Of a DNA stretch of 6,283 nucleotides, positions 1-4,343 are shown in pieces. The DNA lies in assembly GCA_018400335.1 (NCBI GenBank), contig JAGYMT010000118.1:1-6283 (forward strand), written 5' to 3'. The notes under the pieces are model-generated. The model saw only the letters and a program-made list of their open reading frames with translations. It was not told the DNA's origin and did not search any database. A program made the position numbers and the translations under genes. Numbering within the stretch: the stretch's first letter is position 1; every line of letters starts with the position of its first letter. The DNA comes from Kiritimatiellia bacterium (GTDB lineage Bacteria > Verrucomicrobiota > Kiritimatiellia > JAAZAB01).

Positions 1-17
1 GGCATCGGCCATAATGC

Positions 18-80
18 GAATTCCTGGGTTGAATAAGGCCCCGACTCTCTTTGAGCTCGGGACGGCCCTACCAGGAATTC
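18..80. repeat. Imperfect stem-loop upstream of rubrerythrin
   Basis: The outer arms GAATTCCTGG (18-27) and CCAGGAATTC (71-80) are perfect 10-bp inverted repeats. Inside them GGCC (37-40) pairs with GGCC (64-67), CCGA (41-44) pairs with TCGG (57-60) across a 3-nt bulge, and CTC (47-49) pairs with GAG (53-55) around a TTT loop. Together they make a compact, branched-free hairpin of 63 nt. No T-run follows position 80, so it does not look like a standard intrinsic terminator. It could be the 3' structure of an upstream transcript, a repeat unit, or a structured RNA segment. The fold is seen in the sequence; its role is unknown. Confidence 0.6.
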
Positions 81-88
81 AAACGGTA

Positions 89-130
89 GTTTTATGAGGG
101 CGTGACAGACTTGGTGCGCCGTTTTATGAG
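89..130. repeat. 10-bp direct repeat GTTTTATGAG, two copies
   Basis: GTTTTATGAG occurs at 89-98 and again at 121-130, a start-to-start distance of 32 bp, which is about three helical turns. The spacer begins with GGCG (99-102) and ends with CGCC (117-120), so the repeats bracket a small inverted repeat. The location upstream of the rubrerythrin gene would suit a regulator binding two in-phase sites, but two copies of 10 bp can also be chance or part of a repeat family. No regulator is identified. Confidence 0.35.
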
Positions 131-140
131 CGATTATGAT
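111..140 (+). promoter_or_regulatory. Candidate sigma-70 promoter for rubrerythrin
   Basis: TATGAT at 135-140 matches the TATAAT consensus at five of six positions. TTGGTG at 111-116 is a poor -35 match (TTG only) at an 18-nt spacing. Transcription would start near 147 and give a leader of roughly 78 nt. The second GTTTTATGAG repeat lies between the two hexamers, so a protein bound there would affect this promoter. The TGAC-N9-GTCA inverted repeat at 156-172 would fall just after the start site, an operator-like position. All of this is inferred from sequence resemblance. Confidence 0.3.
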
Positions 141-212
141 CCGTGGAATGTAAGCTGACTCTTTATATGTCAAAACCTGAGTCTTAATTGCAGGCGACTC
201 CGCCCAAAACAG

Positions 213-218
213 AAAGGA
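213..218 (+). promoter_or_regulatory. Ribosome binding site of rubrerythrin
   Basis: AAAGGA lies six nucleotides before the ATG at 225. This is good Shine-Dalgarno spacing and fixes the start of the rubrerythrin gene. Confidence 0.75.
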
Positions 219-224
219 AACACT

Positions 225-725
225 ATGTCCACAAGAGAAAACCTTCAGGAAGCATTTGCGGGTGAGAGCCAGGCCAATCGCAGGTATCTGGCGTTTGCGA
301 CGAAGGCGGAGGAAGATGGTTACAAGCAGGTCGCCCGGCTCTTCCGGGCCGCGGCCGCGGCCGAGACCGTTCACGCCCATGCACACCTGAGGGCGCTGGA
401 CGGAATAAAGGGAACCGCGGAGAATCTGGCCGCCGCTGTTGCCGGCGAGGGCGAGGAATTCAAGGTGATGTACCCGAAATTCCTTACGGAAGCGCAGGCT
501 GAGGGGAACAAGTCCGCCGAGGTCTCAATCAGGCACGCACTGGCCGTGGAAGAGATTCATCACGGTCTGTATTCCAAGGCATTGGATGCCGTGAAGGGCG
601 GAACGGATCTCCCGGAAAAGACAATCTATGTATGCCCGGTCTGCGGGAACACGGTGGAGAATGTAGTCCCCGACAAATGCCCGATATGCAAGGTGCCCGG
701 CGCGAAGTTCATGGAGATTGCCTGA
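225..725 (+). CDS. rbr: Rubrerythrin (diiron peroxidase with C-terminal rubredoxin domain)
   Basis: This 166-residue protein has the full two-domain layout of short rubrerythrins. Residues 1-125 form the ferritin-like four-helix domain. Its diiron ligands are visible as E14 (GESQANRRY), E47 and H50 (ExxH), E75 and E78 (GExxEF, followed by MYP), and E110 and H113 (ExxH). Residues 133-166 are a rubredoxin-like domain with the Fe(SCys)4 pairs C137/C140 (CPVCG) and C152/C155 (CPIC). Members of this family are cytoplasmic and reduce hydrogen peroxide to water with electrons passed through the rubredoxin iron, protecting anaerobes and microaerophiles during oxygen exposure. No ligand is missing, and the ATG is preceded by AAAGGA at good spacing. 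The gene appears to stand alone, followed by hairpins and a long non-coding gap. Regulation by a peroxide or iron sensor is plausible, but I see no clean PerR or Fur box. Confidence 0.96.
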   Translation: MSTRENLQEAFAGESQANRRYLAFATKAEEDGYKQVARLFRAAAAAETVHAHAHLRALDGIKGTAENLAAAVAGEGEEFKVMYPKFLTEAQAEGNKSAEVSIRHALAVEEIHHGLYSKALDAVKGGTDLPEKTIYVCPVCGNTVENVVPDKCPICKVPGAKFMEIA

Positions 726-739
726 CAACCGGAATGGAT

Positions 740-782
740 GCCGCTTTCAGGCGGCGGATAAGCCCTTCCCGCTAACGCCGCC
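740..782 (+). terminator. Possible terminator hairpins after rubrerythrin
   Basis: GCCGC (740-744) can pair with GCGGC (751-755), or GGCGGCG (750-756) can pair with CGCCGCC (776-782). The two stems are mutually exclusive. They start 15-25 nt after the rubrerythrin stop, where a terminator is expected, but no T-run follows, so intrinsic termination is uncertain. The perfect palindrome at 786-821 immediately downstream is an alternative terminator. Confidence 0.3.
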
Positions 783-785
783 CCG

Positions 786-821
786 TCACTATAAGAGCGA
801 CGATCGTCGCTCTTATAGTGA
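786..821. repeat. Perfect 36-bp palindrome
   Basis: The half-site TCACTATAAGAGCGACGA (786-803) is followed directly by its exact reverse complement (804-821), with no spacer. One G-T mismatch and a further C-G pair extend it to 784-823. Transcribed in either direction it would form a very stable hairpin with a tight loop at the CGATCG centre. It begins 60 bp after the rubrerythrin stop. No T-run follows on the + strand, so it may be a bidirectional terminator, an RNA-stabilising hairpin or a REP-like repeat unit. The symmetry is direct observation; the function is inference. Confidence 0.85.
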
Positions 822-881
822 TGCCCTTCCAGAGCATTAACTCCGCCTCTCGCTTCGCATGATCCGCCGGGCACATTACAC

Positions 882-923
882 TGATAACATTCTAACATTC
901 TGCAGAATGTTAGAATGTTATCA
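882..923. repeat. Perfect 42-bp AT-rich palindrome
   Basis: Bases 882-902 are followed without a spacer by their exact reverse complement (903-922/923), centred on CTGCAG (900-905 region). Each arm contains a tandem direct repeat, AACATTCT AACATTCT, so the element is a palindrome built of four copies of one 8-mer (two per strand). It is markedly more AT-rich than the surroundings. Such an arrangement could be a protein-binding array, a hairpin or cruciform former, or a small repeat insertion. No associated gene is apparent. Confidence 0.85.
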
Positions 924-1071
924 ACGATTGAATCGCGGTCTTCGGAGCATCCGGCGCGGACTTCTCACCGGTGCGGGTGAATGGCATCTGAACGTGGATT
1001 CACGGCGAGGCAAGCGGTGAATGACGCTTGGGCGAGAGGACTTTTGGCACGGTTCATAAGACACCGCAACA

Positions 1072-1193
1072 GGGTAACAGTTTGCCTTGTCATTCCGAGC
1101 GAAGTCGAGGAATCTCGTTTGCCACAACTCGTTCATAAACAGGAGATTCCTCGACTTCGCTCGGAATGACATCCTGGATCAAATGTGTTACCC
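1072..1193. repeat. Inverted-repeat element of the 'SFRAKSRN / LDFARND' type
   Basis: The arms at 1088-1116 and 1143-1171 are perfect 29-bp inverted repeats with the core CATTCCGAGCGAAGTCGAGG, separated by 26 bp. Both flanks carry a further matched inverted pair, GGGTAACA (1072-1079) and TGTTACCC (1186-1193). The sequence between these and the core arms is also partly similar (GTTTGCC against CATTTGATCC when inverted). The whole therefore looks like two copies of a roughly 40-bp unit facing each other. Translating through the arms gives MSFRAKSRNL and RFLDFARND on both strands, peptides I recall from many spurious database 'hypothetical proteins' in unrelated environmental bacteria. It is best read as a non-autonomous repeat (MITE- or REP-like), not as a gene. 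Confidence 0.85.
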
Positions 1194-1301
1194 GGATTTG
1201 AACCATGCCGGACTTTTCTTTAGCGGCGCTGTTCCGGAAGCGGATTTCCCTTGCCTTTTGCTCCCGTGCGTGGCATTTATCCGATCAAATACGGGGCTGA
1301 A

Positions 1302-4300
1302 ATGAGCATTGAAAGACATTTTGTCGGCTGGGATGCGCCCGCAACCGAGAAGGTCGGCGCATGGCTGCTCGATGCCAGATCCGGGGCGGGGCCGGTGGAT
1401 CTTCACGATACGCTGATTGTGGTCCCGACACTCCAGGCGGGGCGGCGGCTGAAGGAGACGCTGGCTCTGCGCTGCCACAAGCGCGACGCCGCCCTGCTCT
1501 CGGCCGTGATCGCCACTCCGCATTGTTTCTTTTCAAACCGCCCGGGCACGGTTGTGGCCAACCCGGCCCTGTCCTCCGCCGTGTGGACGAGGCTGCTTGA
1601 AAAAACCGGCCTCTCTGAATTCAGCGCCTTCTTTCCGCGCCCCGGCGGACTCGATAGGACCGATAAATTCCAGTGGGCACTGTCCACCGGGGAAATGATC
1701 AGCCGGCTGAGGCAGGAACTGGCGGATGGCGGTTTTTCAATCCGGGACGTCATCACGAAACACGAAACGGAGCTGCAGGAGCCGGAGCGCTGGAATGATC
1801 TGGCAAGGCTCGAAGGGCTTTACCTGGCCGAGCTGGAGGCGCTGGGCTTTGCGGATTCATGCGTGGTTAAAATGGACTTGGCCGAAAAACCGGAACTTGA
1901 ACCGGGCGTCAACCATGTCGTCGTGGCATGTGTTCCGGATCCCAGCTTGCTCGCGATCCGAGCCCTGGCGATCCTTGCCCGCGATCATCGCGTAGATGTC
2001 CTGGTCCATGCTCCGGAAACGATGAAGGAGAAATTCGATGAATGGGGACGGCCGGTTGCCGGCGAGTGGGCCGCGGAGGAAGTGGATGTTCCAGGCTGGG
2101 AGGATAACATATTCCTCGAAGCTTCTCCTGAAACCCAGGCGGAAAGTGTAGTCGGTATCCTTTCCGACCTGCCCGCCAAGTATGGTCCCGCCGACATCGG
2201 GATAGGTGTGCCCGATGCGTCGGTGATGCCTTTTCTCGAAAACGAGTTGTCGGCCATGGGCCTGCCGGCCTTTGATCCCGCTGATGTTCCGTTCAAAAAT
2301 CATTCGCTCGGCCGGCTCATCGAGATCATGTTCAATATCGTTCAGTCGGGCGACTATGCTCACGTTGCCGATCTGCTGCGTCATCCCGATTTCCTGCGCT
2401 ATCTCGTTTTTTCTCAAAAGATTGATCCTCATGCGCTCCTCGAACAGCTGGACGAGTTTCAGAACTACTACCTGCCGGTCAGCTTCGACGATATGCTCGC
2501 GCACTTCTCGATTCCCGGCAAGAAAACCCCGCTCGAACGAGGGCTACATCAAGAAAGCGGCTTACCGGGATCCACCACGGGGCGGACAGGCTGGTTCGCC
2601 CTACCGGCTCCGAAATCATCACAAGAACGGTGGGGCGAGGCGTCCCGCCGAGCCGTCTTTTCCGAGAACGACGCAGCCGCGCAGCTCACAAGCGGGGATT
2701 TCGCCGTGCTGCGCACCGCGTTGGCCTGCATCGAAACGCATATCAAGACCTTCAATACCGAACCGCCGGAAGAGGCATGGCGTTCCTTCCTCAGCCAGGT
2801 CTACGCGTTCCGCGAGATTAAACAGGAATCCGTCGAGGACCGCGAATTTCAGCAGGCGGTGTCCCTCATTGAGGATACTTTCCGCGAATTGAGGGAGTGC
2901 CCGATGAGCCAGTTGCGGATGGATAAGGGCCGGATCAACAGCATCTTCGTCCGCAGACTGCGGACCCGGGTCTATCACCGCGAGCGGGACGGGGAACTGC
3001 TGGACTTGCAGGGCTGGCTGGAGCTTCCATGGACCGATACCCGTGTTCTCGTCATTGCCGGACTCAACGAGGAGTTTGTTCCCGGCGGTAGCCTTTCCGA
3101 TATGTTCCTGCCGGACAGTCTTCGCAAGATCCTGCAGCTCCGCGACGATCTGTCCCGCTTCGGCCGCGACGTCTACCTTTTGAAAACGCTCATTGAGTCC
3201 CGGCGGAAGGACGGACGTCTTTGCGTGATCGTGGGAAAGCATACCCTCTCCGGCGAACCGCTCCGGCCCTCGCGTCTTCTCTTCCGGTGCGGCGATGCGC
3301 AACTGCCCGCCCGCGCGCTGCGGCTTTTCGAGTCCGCCGAGCAGACCGGCGCGCTCGCGGCGGCGGATGTGATTTTCCGCATGAAGCCTGCCGCCGCCGA
3401 TCCGCACAAGAAGATAGTGGCTGCGAAGAAGATTTCGGTCACCGCAATCAGCGATTACTTCGCCTGCCCCTTCCGGTTCTATCTGAAACATATCCTGAAG
3501 ATGGAGCGCCTGGCCGATGATATGGCGGAGCTGGATGCCCTTGGCTTCGGCTCGCTATTGCACAAGGTGCTTCAGGCAATGGGAGAAGATCGAAAGCTTT
3601 GGGATTGCCGCGACGCCGGCCGACTTGCGGACGAACTGGTTGACCGCCTGGACGCAGTGGCCGCCGCGCGTTTCGGAAGGAAGATCCCGCCGGCCGCGCT
3701 CATCTCCCTTTCATCGGCCCGCGCGCGGCTCCGGGCGGCGGCGGAAACACAGGTCGTGCTCGCGGATGAAGGCTGGGAAATCATCGCCGTCGAGCAAGCT
3801 CAAACCATCAGCCGCCAGGGCTTCACCGTCACCGGCAAGATTGACCGGGTTGACAGACACAGCAAAACCGGCGCGCTGCGATTATTGGACTATAAAACAT
3901 CCGATCATGACGAGCACCCCGCCCGCGCTCACCTGCAGCCGCGCCGGGAGAGCGCGCCGGATTACAACGCGCTGTCGCTGCCCGGCAGACCGGACAAGAA
4001 GGGAAAAGCGAAGGCCAAAGAAAGCCAGTGGAAGAATTTGCAACTGCCGTTGTACCGGATGATGTACGAAGCCGCTATCGCCGGGAACGACCGGGCGGCC
4101 GAGATCGAGCTTGCCTATTTCTGTCTGCCGAAGGCCGTCAGCGAGACGAAGGTGGCGGTGTGGGACGACTATTCCGGAGTCGCACAGGACTCTGCCGCCA
4201 GGTGTCTCGACGGCGTGCTGACCGATATAGCTGATGGAAGATTCTGGCCGCCATCCGAGAGGGTCCGCTTCGGCGGCGAACTCGAAATGCTCTTTCTGCA

Positions 4301-4343
4301 TGAGCCGGAGAAGGCTTTCAATCTGGAGGGCTTCAAACAATGA
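1302..4343 (+). CDS. addB: AddB-like PD-(D/E)XK nuclease subunit of an AddAB-type helicase-nuclease
   Basis: The protein has 1013 residues from the ATG at 1302. A TTG at 1251 would add 17 residues, but the ATG leads directly into the family-like start MSIERHFVGWDAP. The N-terminal half resembles an inactivated superfamily-1 helicase: LIVVPTLQAGRRL stands where a Walker A would be, and no GxGKT is present. LDLQGWLELPW (567-577) and GLNEEFVPG (587-595) match the helicase-like block of AddB/RecC-type proteins. The C-terminal nuclease domain shows ACPF (C722), GSLLH (H754), E831, GKIDRVD (D848), LDYKTS (D863, K865) and QLPLY (Q914-Y918), a complete RecB-type active site. The C-x2-C-x5-C triad that anchors the Fe-S cluster in Bacillus AddB is absent. 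A palindrome-bearing insert sits in frame at about residues 414-456. The gene overlaps addA by ATGA. Expected role: cutting one strand during double-strand-break resection, in the cytoplasm with AddA. Confidence 0.88.
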   Translation: MSIERHFVGWDAPATEKVGAWLLDARSGAGPVDLHDTLIVVPTLQAGRRLKETLALRCHKRDAALLSAVIATPHCFFSNRPGTVVANPALSSAVWTRLLEKTGLSEFSAFFPRPGGLDRTDKFQWALSTGEMISRLRQELADGGFSIRDVITKHETELQEPERWNDLARLEGLYLAELEALGFADSCVVKMDLAEKPELEPGVNHVVVACVPDPSLLAIRALAILARDHRVDVLVHAPETMKEKFDEWGRPVAGEWAAEEVDVPGWEDNIFLEASPETQAESVVGILSDLPAKYGPADIGIGVPDASVMPFLENELSAMGLPAFDPADVPFKNHSLGRLIEIMFNIVQSGDYAHVADLLRHPDFLRYLVFSQKIDPHALLEQLDEFQNYYLPVSFDDMLAHFSIPGKKTPLERGLHQESGLPGSTTGRTGWFALPAPKSSQERWGEASRRAVFSENDAAAQLTSGDFAVLRTALACIETHIKTFNTEPPEEAWRSFLSQVYAFREIKQESVEDREFQQAVSLIEDTFRELRECPMSQLRMDKGRINSIFVRRLRTRVYHRERDGELLDLQGWLELPWTDTRVLVIAGLNEEFVPGGSLSDMFLPDSLRKILQLRDDLSRFGRDVYLLKTLIESRRKDGRLCVIVGKHTLSGEPLRPSRLLFRCGDAQLPARALRLFESAEQTGALAAADVIFRMKPAAADPHKKIVAAKKISVTAISDYFACPFRFYLKHILKMERLADDMAELDALGFGSLLHKVLQAMGEDRKLWDCRDAGRLADELVDRLDAVAAARFGRKIPPAALISLSSARARLRAAAETQVVLADEGWEIIAVEQAQTISRQGFTVTGKIDRVDRHSKTGALRLLDYKTSDHDEHPARAHLQPRRESAPDYNALSLPGRPDKKGKAKAKESQWKNLQLPLYRMMYEAAIAGNDRAAEIELAYFCLPKAVSETKVAVWDDYSGVAQDSAARCLDGVLTDIADGRFWPPSERVRFGGELEMLFLHEPEKAFNLEGFKQ
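2581..2649. repeat. GC-rich imperfect palindrome inside the addB-like reading frame
   Basis: TCGCCCTACCG (2596-2606) pairs with CGGTGGGGCGA (2628-2638) with ten Watson-Crick pairs and one G-T. Outside it GGCGG (2581-2585) pairs with CCGCC (2645-2649), and AC (2586-2587) with GT (2642-2643). The loop is 21 nt. The frame stays open, and the encoded stretch around it (GLHQESGLPGSTTGRTGW onward) is rich in G, S, T, R and P, reading like a linker inserted between the two helical segments ...FDDMLAHFSIPGKK and AAAQLTSGDFAVLRTAL. It is probably a mobile repeat that landed in frame. Confidence 0.6.
4325..4329 (+). promoter_or_regulatory. Ribosome binding site of addA inside the end of addB
   Basis: GGAGG lies ten nucleotides before the ATG at 4340, within the last codons of the upstream gene. 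With the ATGA overlap, it supports translational coupling of the two subunits. Confidence 0.7.

Larger units (their letters stand above)
726..1301. other. Palindrome-rich intergenic region without a credible gene
   Basis: This 576-bp gap between rubrerythrin and the addB-like gene holds only short frames that run through inverted repeats and read like repeat translations. Its recognisable content is the hairpin pair at 740-782, the 36-bp palindrome at 786-821, the 42-bp palindrome at 882-923, and the inverted-repeat element at 1072-1193. The stretch 924-1071 shows nothing I can identify. The 108 bp after the last element (1194-1301) should carry the addB promoter. Only weak candidates are present, such as TTGCCT (1251-1256) with ATTTAT (1275-1280) at 18-nt spacing. 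Confidence 0.7.

Noticed and set aside
131..140. PerR/Fur-like box near CGATTATGAT upstream of rubrerythrin
   Set aside because: Only a half-site resemblance; no matching inverted half is present at the right spacing.
1193..1215. tRNA T-arm-like GGTTCAAATCC on the - strand
   Set aside because: The stem pairs only four of five bases, no matching acceptor, anticodon or D arm can be found within about 75 nt, so it is not a tRNA gene.
1251..1301. TTG start at 1251 for the addB-like gene
   Set aside because: GGAAGCGGA lies upstream at fair spacing, but the extra 17 residues look unlike a protein of this family, while the ATG at 1302 begins right at the family-like sequence. It cannot be wholly excluded.
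921..1305. Short open frames on both strands giving MSFRAKSRNL... and similar proteins
   Set aside because: They run through the inverted repeat, lack ribosome binding sites and their similarity comes from the repeated DNA itself; treated as repeat translation, not genes.
2619..3491. 290-codon open frame on the - strand
   Set aside because: It lies antisense within the addB-like gene, has no recognisable domain, and high-GC codon use readily opens such shadow frames.
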